A DNA stretch of 64,000 bases from assembly GCA_020809705.1 (NCBI GenBank), contig CP085832.1:186001-250000 (forward strand). The letters are read 5' to 3'. Shown in pieces: positions 1-10,338 of the stretch. The notes below the pieces were generated by a model that was not told the DNA's origin, did no database searches, and worked only from the letters and a program-made list of their open reading frames with translations. This DNA comes from Calonectria ilicicola. Lineage: Eukaryota > Ascomycota > Sordariomycetes > Hypocreales > Nectriaceae. The translations under genes were made by a program, and so were the position numbers. Every line of letters starts with the position of its first letter. Within the stretch, counting starts at the first letter, position 1.

Positions 1-1100
1 TCTCTAAAATCCTTCTTTATATAAAAAATATTTTATTTAATTACTTATATAATTTAAAGAAAATATTAGTTATTAAAGATTATAAAATAATCTTAAGCTA
101 TTTTATAAAACTATAAAAAGTATTTCTTTATTATAAAAGTAAAGCTTAAAATTACTAATATTACCTTTATTATAATAAATTATTTAATTTTTATAATAAT
201 TATAATAATTTAATTATAAATCTATATTCTTATTAATTAATATTACTTTATATTTTATAATTATTACTTTAATTTATTTAAGGTAAATACCTTTTTATAT
301 TATTATTTCCCTATTATTAAATAAGCTTATAATAATATAATAAGATCTACTACCTTAGCCTTAGCCTTAATAAAGCCTATATTTTCCTAAAAGAAAGAAG
401 ATCTTTTCCTAATAAACCTAATTCTTAGAAAAAATAGGGATAAAGAGGTAAGATTTATAGAGGATAATATCCCCTAGCCCTAGCTAAAGCCCTAAAGAGC
501 TAAGATTATTAACTAAAGGGTATTTATTGTAGAATCTAATGAATAGTATAAAGATTAATTCTTAGATAAGGAGAAGGTAAAAAGAGTTATAGGATAGGAA
601 ATCTATTATAATAAATTAATATTTAAGAAATAGTTAATAAAGACTTTTAATAAATTTATTCTCTAAAATACCATCTTTGCTTAATAGATAAGAGATTATA
701 TAAATAGTACTATCAAATAGGGCTATTAGAATACCATTATTTTAACTAATATACCTTAAGCTAAAACTTAGTATCTAGATGCTCTAGTGGTTTGGAGGTA
801 AGAAGCTGCTAAATATATTATATTTTTAAATTTCTCTAGATTTCTTATAATCCCTCTTAATAAAATATTATAGCTTAATAATATATCTATAAATATTATT
901 ATATTTAATTTACTTATTCTAAAAAACCTAATCTTTATAAATAAGTAAGGACCTAAGTAATAGAGCAATCCCTCTAGCCTAAGAGAGGCCAGCTACTCTA
1001 CCTAGTCAATCTGGTCAACTTGGGGGAAGCTTAGTATACTTTAGCCTAAACACCTTTAATAGTAGAAGATTGTGAACCCTAGCTTACTTAAGTAAATATT
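1..1100. repeat. AT-saturated RIP-type repeat DNA
   Basis: This stretch is almost pure A/T with TpA as the dominant dinucleotide and very little CpA or TpG, the expected result of RIP. No open frame of useful length exists; the only computed one (768-968, minus) looks like a chance frame. A small island with more G/C lies near 960-1060. It may be the upstream part of the adjacent retroelement or of a neighbouring repeat. I could not find a copy of the candidate 3' LTR here. Confidence 0.6.
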
Positions 1101-4059
1101 ACTATAAATTAGTATAATTATAAGCTAAGTATAATAATAATAACTATCTAAGTAATTTATTACCTTTTTTTAATTTATTAAACTTTTTAAATATAAGCTT
1201 TAGTTTATTATAATATATTTAATTTTATATATTACTTTTAATAAGTAATTAGATAAATAAAAAATAAATTAAGTATAATATTATTAGAATCTTTAATTTA
1301 GATTTTAAAGATCTTAGAAAATAAGGACTTATTATTATATAAGGTAAATAACTTTATACTGATATTAGCCTCTTTTATATATACCTTAAAATCTTTAAAT
1401 AGTTTAATAAAGATTCTCTTTAGAAGTATTATCTTATAATACTTTAAAGTATAGCCTATAGGTAGTTAATAGAGAAGCTTAATAATAAAAAGCAAGTTAA
1501 GATTATAAAAGGCTCTATCTTTTGCTTCTATTAAGATCTTATAAGGCAATTTAAGCCCTAAAAGTCAGATTTATTAGAAGAGTATATAACTAAGAAATAT
1601 ACACTTAACTCTATCTAATAAGATATATCTCTTCCTCTCTAGGTATAATATAAGGCCAAGCTTATTAAATAAGCTAGAATATAGGCAAATAAAGAGATTT
1701 TTAAAATAATCTTCCTACTTATTAATTATAAGATCACACATTTATTATAAATTCCAATATCTAAAATAACTATTACTAAATTTATTTAAAACTATAAGAA
1801 TTAAAAGAAGAATATTAATATAATAATACTTAAAAATAAATAAATAAACTTCTAATAAAGATATTAAAATAATTAATAATTATATTATAAAAGGAAATAT
1901 AATAATATTAATAAATAAAAATATTACACTTATTAAAATAATAAATAATTAAATAATCACAATTATAACTATTACTATAAGAATAAATAATATAAAAACC
2001 AAAACCAATCCCAAGAATAATAATATCTTACTAAAGATAATTTATATAAAGATAAGAAGGTAAAATCTAAAGGTAAATATCTTACTAAAAAGAAACCTGC
2101 TAACCAAGAATAAAAATCTAGCCTTAAGAAGGGCAAATCAAGCTCTAATAAGTCTACTACCTCTAAAGCTTCTTAGGATAGATATTATACACTATTATAA
2201 GGATAGGTCCTATAAAGTGTCTAGGGAAAGAACAAGTACACTCGGTGTAAGCATACCTTTAACTCTTTAATCCTCCTTAAAGAATATATATATATTAATA
2301 TTTATATAAAACTTATAAAGCTAGCTAAAGAAGTACTTATAACCCCTTTAGGAAAGTATATTATAAGGATTATAAATAGGACTTCCTCTTCTATAATAAA
2401 CTCTTTATATATCTTAATAAAGGGTATTAAGGACTTAGAAGGGAGAAATCCAAGTAATTACTACCTACAAATAAGCTACTTATCCTATATAAAAAGGTAA
2501 AGGTAAGTAATATATATTATATTTATATATATATTAAAATTAAAGCTAATAAGGATAGTAAGAAAGAAAAAGAGATCTATACTAATATAAGGTGTAAAAA
2601 TCTTATAATTAATAAAAAGCTATTATAGTTATTTAATTATACTATAGAGTAAAGAACCCTAGTATCTATTAATAGTATTAATAATATAATCTAAATTAAT
2701 AAATAGGTAATCTTTAATATATTTATTAAAGGAATAAATATTAATAGAATTATTAAGTAAATAATAAAGTTTATAATTAGTATATAGGTGTAAGATAGAC
2801 TTAAACTAAGGGCCCTCCTTAGGAATAGTTTCTTAGACTTTTATAAGATTGATATTATTATATTATAAAAATAGCTTCACTATAATACCCTAGACAACTT
2901 CTATATTCTATATTATATTAATTACCTAAAAAAGAATATAATTTAATAAATTAAAATAGCTAAAGATATAGTTATTCTTGTAAGACAAGTATACATTATA
3001 TTAGCAATTTAGAAGGAGGTTTTTAAAGATTAAGCATTTATATTTTATACTTTTATTAAATATATAATAAATATAATAATTAATTATAATACCTTAGCTA
3101 AAATTATAATTATTAATAACTTTAAAAAGACTATTAAGCTTTATTAAAAGCAAAAACTTAATAATATTATTAAGTATAAGAAGAAGCAGATATTTATAGC
3201 TACTATATAGATCTAAGCACTTACAGCTATAACTATAATCTATATAATATTTAAAAGTAAAGCTCCAAATATAGTATCCAAAGAAAAAGTATATTTTTAC
3301 TATAAATAAATATTATAAAATCTAAGTTCATACTTACCCTAATTAATATAGCAATCATCACTAATAATTATAAAGTAAACTAAAACTAATTAATAGTAGT
3401 TAATATAATTATAAGATTACTTAATAATACTATTTTTACTAATATATATATAGTTAAGCTACTTTAAAAGTAAAAAAAGAAATTACCTTTAAAAGTAATA
3501 ATATATTTTATATAAGAATTAAAAATTATTATTATTAAAATAAGTAATAAGACTACTAAGAACTCTACCTTAATACTTAAGAGGCAATTAAGTATCCTAT
3601 ACTAGATATATATCTAGTAAATATTTAATCTTCCTAAGATTATTATAATAAAAAAAGTATATATCTATAGTTAGAATAATTGCTTTATTAAAAAGGTTAA
3701 GGCCTTAATAAAAAAGCATACTTAATTATAGAATAATATAAGCTTAGTAGAAGTACTAGAAGGTAAAGAGCTATAAATGCCGCTTATTAATAATTAATAT
3801 AAGCAAACCATCTCCTAGCACCCCTACCTATCTAGCCTAAAAAATTAATAATTTATTAATATAAAATTTAATAAACTCCATTAATAAAATAGACTAGAAT
3901 AAGTCAAAGAACTAACCCCATTTATAACATCTATCTTTATTATATAAAAAACAATTAACAAAGAACCAAAAGAAAAAATAGTAATAGACCTATACACCTT
4001 TAATAAGATCATTATTTCAAATAATTACCTACTATTAAGATAAAAAGATATTATCTAGG

Positions 4060-5080
4060 CACTTTAAGGGGCTTAGTATATTATAGCTATTAATATATTA
4101 TCATTCTTCTTCTAATTTAAAGTAAGATTAGAGTATTATAACTACTTTATAATAACTAGCTATTAAAAGTTAGAGTGATTAATAATTGCCTTAATAGAAT
4201 TCTAGAACTCCCCAATATATATATAGTAATATATAGACTATCTATTATACCTATATCACAAATTCTATAAAACCTTTATTAATAATATTATAATCTTCTC
4301 TAAGATAGAAGAAGAGCACCTTAGATACCTATAGAGACTATTTAAATTCTTTTAAAAAAAGAATATTACTATCTCCCCTAAAAAGAGCTAGATTGAATAC
4401 CCTAGTGTGTAGGTATTTGGCTTCTAAGTAAATGCTTTTGGTCTAACTATTATAGAGAAGTAGATTATATTATTTGTAAAATTGGAGTTTCTAGTTTAAT
4501 TATTGGCTTTAGAGTAGTATATTAGAGCTATAGAATATATTAGGTACTTTATCTTATATTATACTTAGCTTATAGAGCCTTTATAAAAATATAAGATTAT
4601 ATTATTAAGAGTAAGATATAAATAAGGTAAAATAATTAATAAAAATCCTAATAAATAAAAGGCTTATACTTATATAATATATTATAATCTTATAAAAAAA
4701 GAAAGATTTATATTTAAAGCAATCTAATATAAAGTAATTAGTATAAGAATACTTTTTTACCTTAAATAAAGTAAGAAACTATACCTTTAAATAGATATAA
4801 GTATTTAATAAGGCTTTAGAGTAATACTTTTCTATTTTAAAGATAATTATAAATAGGATAGGATATTATATATTCTAATAATAACAATAAAACCCATTTA
4901 CTTCCTAAATCATACTTTTAGCTTAGCAGAAAGAAACTATAGCCTATTAGAACTAAAGGTAGTATATTTAATATAAGCAATTAAGAGATTGTATATATAT
5001 ATCCAATTATCAACATACCTAATAATCACCTTTACAAACCACTCTATAATAAAATAAATTATAAAGAAAACCATACTTAC
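4060..5080 (+). pseudogene. Reverse transcriptase / RNase H remnant of the chromovirus
   Basis: Around 4270-4325 the frame reads FINNIIIFSK followed by IEEEHLRYL, which matches the family's F/Y-x-DD-I-x-x-FS catalytic block; both catalytic Asp codons now read Asn (GAT to AAT). Near 4796-4840 a DISI..GFRVILFYF remnant matches the RNase H first Asp region. Near 4926-5050 AERNYSLLELKVVYLI and TNHSIIK match the conserved ERNY..ELE..A and TDHK.L blocks of Ty3/Gypsy RNase H, again with Asp to Asn. Several in-frame TAA/TAG codons interrupt the frame, so no enzyme can be made. The assignment rests on motif order rather than on a search. Confidence 0.8.
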
Positions 5081-5579
5081 TATATCTAATATAAACTAAG
5101 TAAATTATAAATTAATAATTACTTTAATCTACTTATTAAAATATAAACTTAACATATACTACCTTCTAGAAAAAAGAACTTTATCCTAAACATATTAAGC
5201 CACTTAATAGCTTTAAAGACTAATAAGAACCAAATACAACTACAATCTAACTATATAGCCCTAGATAATATACTAGTGGTAATGGAAGCTTTAATAATAG
5301 AGAAGTCTAAGAGGAAGTTCTAAGAAGGATACCTTAATAATATATATTATATAAAGATTATTAATATAATAGTAGGGAAAGAGATCTTAGACCTTTTAAT
5401 ACTTAATAATAAAAATATTATAAATATTTTAAAATATGGAGTATACTTTAAACTATATAAAGGATTCCTATATTACTATAGTTAATTTAGATACTATAAG
5501 CTCTATATCCCTTACTTTATAATTAATAAATTCCTGAAGATAGCCCACAATAATTAGTACCACTTTAATAAGAAAAGGA

Positions 5580-6580
5580 TATTAAAAGAACTATCCGATC
5601 TTTATATTAAAAACTTAATATAATAGGCTAGAAAGTATATTTATAAATATAAGATATATTATCTTAGGTAAATTAATTATTAATAAGTTATTAGGAATTA
5701 CTTATCAAATAGACCTCTAGTTTTATCTATATATATAATAATAATAGATTTTATTATTAAACTTTTATTAATATTAATAAAAAGATTGCTATAAATATTA
5801 GAAAAATAGGGTATTTATAATTAATTAATAATAGTTATTTATATAGTAAGTAAAAAATACTTATTAATTCTAAGATTTACTAAATATATAGGTAAGAAGT
5901 AGGTAACTATACTAGCCTAATAGTTTATACTCTTTGATTAAAGTATATTAAAAGTTATTATTTTAGATTATAATAGTAAATTTAACTTAAAATTTTAAAA
6001 AGATCTATAGATAAGTTTTAAAATAAAGATAGTAATAATAATAGCATACCACCTATAGGCTAATAGACTAATAGAAAGATATAACTAAATAATTAAAATA
6101 ATAATATACTTTTATTATATAAAGTATTTAATAGAAGATTAATTATATATCCTATCTACATTATAATAAAACCTAAATAAAGTATTTAATACTATAATTA
6201 AAGCCTTTATATACAAATTTATTTATAAAATCACTCTCCAAGGCCTAATAAAATCAATATAACCAGTAATAGAAAATATAGACCTACTATTCCTAAGAGA
6301 AACTATTTAAAAGAAAGTACAATTAACTATAGATTTTATAATAGCTAAGGTAAAAAGATAATATAATATTAAATATTAATTAATCTAACTTAAGGTTAAT
6401 AATAAGATCTACTTATAATTATATTATAAATACTATTTACTAAATAAGCTACTATATAAATAATTATAGTAATAATTAGGCCCATTTACAATTAAGAGAA
6501 TGATTAGTAATCTAATATATAAGCTAGATCTATTAAGCAATATAAAAATATACTTAATAATCTTATACTAATAACTTATA
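5580..6580 (+). pseudogene. Integrase remnant of the chromovirus
   Basis: Between about 5960 and 6120 the plus strand encodes ILDYNSKFNLKF, then KIVIIIAYHL, ANRLIERYN and IIKIII. This is the RIP-altered form of the Ty3/Gypsy integrase core (SDR(D/G)..F...FW, TAYHPQTDGQTER.N). Near 6480-6570 GPFTIKRMISNLIYKLDL matches the conserved GPF.I...(G)N.AY.L.L block of the integrase C-terminal domain. Stops interrupt the frame repeatedly. The DDE residues cannot all be placed with confidence in the mutated text. Confidence 0.75.
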
Positions 6581-6619
6581 CTAGCCTATACTAATAACTT
6601 CCAGTTAAAAAAATCTAAA

Positions 6620-7215
6620 CTAATTCTTAAAGATAATAGAGCTAATTAATATAAAGTAAATAAGATCCTTAGTTAAAAAAACTAATATACTAATAAGCAC
6701 AATCTAATAATTATAGAAGGATATTAAATAAATTAAAAAGATTATAAGCACCACCAGGCCATATAGGTCCAGACAGAGGATATTAATCCGGACTTAATTA
6801 CAGAATTTCAACATTAGCAAGCTCCTAAAGGCAGTATTCTTTAGCTGGCCTAATAACTTTAAGATTATAATAGGAAATAGGCCAAAGCCCCTATCGCCAC
6901 TCCTAGCCTAGAAGAATCACTAGGCAAGAGGAAATTAGGCCAACCCTGCAAGATCTCCTTGCTAATAGCTAAGGAAGAAGACAGAACCATCTTACCACCA
7001 AAATAACAACCTAGAAGACCTTGTAAATATCCCAAGCCGGACTAGCAGGAGAATAGCGCAGGCCTAGATCCTCCCAAGCGGCGACCAGGGCGACCACACA
7101 AGACTCCCCCGCCAGTCGTCAATCCAAGATCTGGCCCGGATCCCCCTGCAAAGAGACCCAGAGGGCGATCCCTTGAGAATAAGGTTGTTGTCTAGGCAAA
7201 TCGGAGGAAAAGATT
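6620..7215 (+). pseudogene. Chromodomain-like end and basic AT-hook-like tail of the polyprotein
   Basis: From about 6640 the frame reads YKVNKILS, later INxKDYKHHQAI and EDINPDLITEFQ. This resembles the chromodomain pattern (Y.V..IL, a W-K-x-Y block, an acidic end) found at the end of chromoviral integrases. It is followed by a tail rich in Pro, Lys and Arg. The tail includes KRRPGRPHK near 7078-7104 and KRPRGRS near 7150-7172, similar to the RGRP/PGRP core of AT-hooks. The tail is clearly less mutated than the rest of the element. Stop codons remain (for example near 7192), so it is a relic. The chromodomain call is moderate, the AT-hook call weak. Confidence 0.55.
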
Positions 7216-7338
7216 GTATAAAATATAAAGGTTTAGAACAAGAAGGTATATGTAGCATTCCAGTTATTAAGGACAGTGAATGATTTCTTAAATACGCTGG
7301 GATATAATATGGAAATGGTATTAATATATATAGAACCT

Positions 7339-7467
7339 TGTAAGTGTGTATCTTAGGCACCCTTGGAAGGCATATATAAGCCCATTACTAGGGTAGATAG
7401 AGAAGAAGACATTAACCTTCTTATTATATATCATTAAGACCCCTACTGTTCTAATCCTACCGTATCA
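7339..7467 (+). repeat. Possible 3' LTR (or its 3' part) of the chromovirus
   Basis: Directly downstream of the polyprotein tail lies a stretch starting TGTAAG, with a TATATAAG promoter-like box at 7373-7380 and a possible CA end at 7466-7467. Position and TATA box fit an LTR. No matching 5' copy was recognised and the true LTR may begin further left, so this stays tentative. Confidence 0.3.
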
Positions 7468-7480
7468 AACACCGCAAGAC

Positions 7481-8172
7481 ACAAATTGACTGAACCAAGT
7501 AAGGGGACGGGGGTTAGGTAACAGGATAACAAAGGCGCCTTAGACTTTAATTTAAAACTCAGCCAAGTAATTACAAAGTCTATTCATTCAAAGCCCCCTT
7601 CATTGCTCAAAACTTCGCCATTTTCAGATCTTTGGTGGTGTACGGTTTTGAGAATAGCCAGAACAAAATTCGTTCAAGAATAGAAATTTGAACACTAGAA
7701 CTTTAATAAGCAATTGTTCTACAGAATATAGGCCGAATATATTCAAGTCTTACATCAAAGCGGATTGCGGGTGAATTTGATGATATCAGTAGGTATTGGC
7801 CGCAAATGCCCACAGTTAGTCGACCCACCATCATCACCATTGGTTCGCTGTAGATCAACGCACAAATCGCCACACAACACAGCTGTTCCCAACTCGACCT
7901 ATACGTTCATCCAGCGGCATGATAAGTCACTAAGAAAAATATAAACCAGAATATACAGTTCCTTTTATTCATTAATCGCACTGTATTCTGCCTAATCTTA
8001 CTCATTCCCAGGCATCTATCACGTGTTGAATCCTACCACTCTGCATCACCTGGCCTATTTAAAGCATTGTTTTCCACGTCTTGTTTCACTCTCAAATTTT
8101 ATTTGTTTCTTCTCATTTTATTTTGAATATCTTATTAAACTATCCGATATCACGTATCGTGACTCCATCACG
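7481..8172. other. Transition from repeat to gene space and promoter of the DUF3632-like gene
   Basis: Base composition returns to normal here. An open frame runs from 8023 into the next gene, but the first 50 codons look like untranslated leader rather than protein. I see no other gene. Confidence 0.5.
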
Positions 8173-9234
8173 ATGACGGCCTGTGACGACGGTGCATGCA
8201 TAGTGAATGCTCTTTGTCGCGATATCAAGCGCAAGGAATATAACCACGAACTGACAAAGATTCATGAAATGCTTCAAGGGCTTTCCGATGATATCTCAAG
8301 CATTAGCAACCAATATTGTGAAAAGAATGCCGATATCGCTGGGATTGAGGGTTTGCTACATGATTTGTGGGATGAATTTATTCACTTGGCAAAGATCATT
8401 CCCTCATCAAGCTTCAAGCATGACAGAATCGTCACAATTATTCTCAGCGCTCAAAACATAGGGCGTCTTATGAGTCATACAAAAAACAATGATGTCGATG
8501 ATTTATGCAGAGCCAGTGTATTTGCTAATAGCCAAAAGTTATGGGAGGATCTTCCGTATTTGGCAAATGACTTGCAGGATTTCTGGGCAAAAGATTCAGA
8601 TCTTATTTCTACTGCCGAACGCCAAAGCTTGGCAGCATTCACTGCCAAGCTCTGTTCATCTGGCGTCTGCACTGCTGATTTAGCTGGCTGTGCGCTCTGG
8701 CTTTTCAGCACAACTCTTGAAGTTAAAAGGCCTCATACTAGCCCATCTGCCAGTGTTTGCGACGATTTCCCCTTATCCATGCCCGAACTTCTTCCTTCTT
8801 GCCTCGAATGGCTTGCCTACGCAAATTTCTCATTGGCAAAGATTTGTGGTGAGGGTTATACAACTACTCCGTTCTGGGAGAGAAGTCAGAGGCCCCAGGT
8901 CCCGGATAGCCAGTATACATCAAGCAGCGTAATCCCGAGCTGTAAATTCAGCTTGTCCAGATGGGTATTTTGGAGAAGGCGATTCGGGCAGCTGTATATG
9001 AATGGGGACAAAGAAATCTCTCAGACGGCGAGAAAATGTTTTGAGATCATGGTTTCCACGGGGCGTCTGGTTGGAATCGATATTCCAGGCGAAAAGCAAT
9101 ATCTGGCACGAATTTTTAGGGCTCTCGATGAGGAACTAGCTGCTAGAGGCAAAAAGGGTAGTGTGGGCCCTGAGGATATTATAATTGACCTAAACTGGGC
9201 TGATGAGGAAATTGAAAGACAAACGCTCGAGTAG
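8173..9234 (+). CDS. Fungal DUF3632-like protein of unknown function
   Basis: A single-exon protein of 353 residues from the ATG at 8173. The frame is open upstream to 8023, but that extension is hydrophobic and irregular, so the start MTACDDGACIVNAL is preferred. The pattern fits the ascomycete family DUF3632: an alpha-helical protein with an LHDLWDEFI helix, a WEDLPYLANDLQDFW block, a helix around the Ala/Cys-rich TAKLCSSGVC, an LEWLAYA block, and a C-terminal W-x-FWRRRFG segment followed by an EIM helix. No catalytic motif, signal peptide or membrane segment is visible. The biochemical role of the family is not known. It converges on the hydrolase gene to its right with about 240 bp between stops. 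The family call is from memory of the pattern. Confidence 0.7.
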   Translation: MTACDDGACIVNALCRDIKRKEYNHELTKIHEMLQGLSDDISSISNQYCEKNADIAGIEGLLHDLWDEFIHLAKIIPSSSFKHDRIVTIILSAQNIGRLMSHTKNNDVDDLCRASVFANSQKLWEDLPYLANDLQDFWAKDSDLISTAERQSLAAFTAKLCSSGVCTADLAGCALWLFSTTLEVKRPHTSPSASVCDDFPLSMPELLPSCLEWLAYANFSLAKICGEGYTTTPFWERSQRPQVPDSQYTSSSVIPSCKFSLSRWVFWRRRFGQLYMNGDKEISQTARKCFEIMVSTGRLVGIDIPGEKQYLARIFRALDEELAARGKKGSVGPEDIIIDLNWADEEIERQTLE

Positions 9235-9471
9235 AATGTAATATGCTATCAAATTCAGATAAATCAAGACTTTTCAAACCGTCTGAAGAGACAATTCATG
9301 CCCCGCCCAAGCTTTTTATCAATTACATCACTGATATACATCCTTTAGTTCCTTTCACATGGCGAGGAAACGTGCTTATGCTTTCCTTGGTCAAATGGCT
9401 TGGGCCGTCTTTTTAATTATATACACTATTAGTTTTTCTACATTCACTTGTGCCAACCCAATCTATTCCAC

Positions 9472-10338
9472 TTACGCGAAGAACTTCTCCACGGCAGCAG
9501 TGAACTGCTTAGGGTCCTGGACGGGGGCAAAGTGGCTAACTCCAGACAGAATCTCAACCTGGCTGCCTGGGATAGCAGCGTGAAGCTTGGCAGGGACATC
9601 GAGGTTGATGGCTTCCTCGTGCTCAGCTCCGACGATAATAACCTTGCTTCCATCGATGGTTCCGAGCTGGGCGTCGGAGAACTGGGGCAGAGTGGCCTCC
9701 ATGATGGAAACCTTGGTGGCAAAGGTGGTGAAGTTGGCGGTAGGCTGCAGGCTGGCGTACTCGGTTCTGCAACGAGAGACAAACTCGGCAAAGATAGCCG
9801 TGTCAGAGAAGGTGGAGTTGGTATCCTCAGGCTTGGCAGCACCGCCGAAAACAAAGGCCTTGTTGATAGGAGCTGTGAGTGTCGAGTTGATGAGGGCAGC
9901 GAGGGTGGTCATGGCACCATCGGACCAGCCAACAACGTTGTACTTGGTTACGCCAGCAGTAGCAAGCTGGACGTGGATGTCATAGGCCATCTGATCGTAG
10001 GTGAATACATCATTGGCACCAAAGGTTGAACGGCCGTGGCCTCGGCGGTCAACGGCAATGACGTAGTGGCCGTTGGCAACAAGGCCGGAGATAACGTCTC
10101 CGAAGTAGGCGGAATAACCAAGGCCACCATGGTCCATGACAATGGGGATGGCACCAGCCTTCTCGTTGTACTTTTGCATCCACAGGTTGACTCCATTGAT
10201 GGGGGTAGTCTTGGTGGAGATGGGGGATGGCAGATTGGGAGTAGGGGGGAGTGTCTGCCAGACAGGGGTGTCGGCGCGGATAGCAAGGCCATTGACTCCG
10301 GCAGCAAGAGCCAAACCAGTAACGAATGAGGAGAACAT
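9472..10338 (-). CDS. Secreted alpha/beta hydrolase
   Basis: A single-exon 288-residue protein on the minus strand. The first ~20 residues (MFSSFVTGLALAAGVNGLA) form a signal peptide, so it should enter the secretory pathway. The alpha/beta hydrolase fold is clear: an oxyanion-region MDHGGLGYS near residue 67, the VDRRGHGRS strand-turn near 95, the nucleophile elbow GWSDG near 137, a loop Asp/Glu region (VGAEHEEA), and the C-terminal GVSHFAPVQDP with the catalytic His. The size and VDRRGHGRS motif resemble haloperoxidase-, esterase- or proline-iminopeptidase-like members; the substrate cannot be read from sequence. Long antisense frames over this gene are by-products of its codon bias. Confidence 0.88.
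   Translation of the reverse strand: MFSSFVTGLALAAGVNGLAIRADTPVWQTLPPTPNLPSPISTKTTPINGVNLWMQKYNEKAGAIPIVMDHGGLGYSAYFGDVISGLVANGHYVIAVDRRGHGRSTFGANDVFTYDQMAYDIHVQLATAGVTKYNVVGWSDGAMTTLAALINSTLTAPINKAFVFGGAAKPEDTNSTFSDTAIFAEFVSRCRTEYASLQPTANFTTFATKVSIMEATLPQFSDAQLGTIDGSKVIIVGAEHEEAINLDVPAKLHAAIPGSQVEILSGVSHFAPVQDPKQFTAAVEKFFA

Larger units (their letters stand above)
1100..7480 (+). mobile_element. Degenerate Ty3/Gypsy chromovirus (LTR retrotransposon)
   Basis: Read on the plus strand through many stop codons, the region gives the domain order of a chromovirus polyprotein: reverse transcriptase near 4.1-4.5 kb, RNase H near 4.8-5.05 kb, integrase core near 5.95-6.1 kb, integrase C-terminal part near 6.48-6.57 kb, and a chromodomain-like end near 6.64-6.8 kb. 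The 1.1-3.9 kb part should hold gag and protease by position, but I do not recognise their motifs. TpA excess, replaced catalytic Asp codons and stops in every frame show RIP inactivation. Mutation density drops after about 6.75 kb. Neither element end nor a target-site duplication could be fixed, so the limits are approximate. It is not expected to make protein. Confidence 0.85.

Noticed and set aside
1..7480. CRISPR array or bacterial-type elements in the A/T-rich region
   Set aside because: No regularly spaced repeats; the pattern is that of RIP in a fungal retroelement.
9448..10029. 193-codon plus-strand frame over the secreted hydrolase
   Set aside because: It is antisense to a well-supported alpha/beta hydrolase and has no domain; it arises from the codon bias of the real gene.
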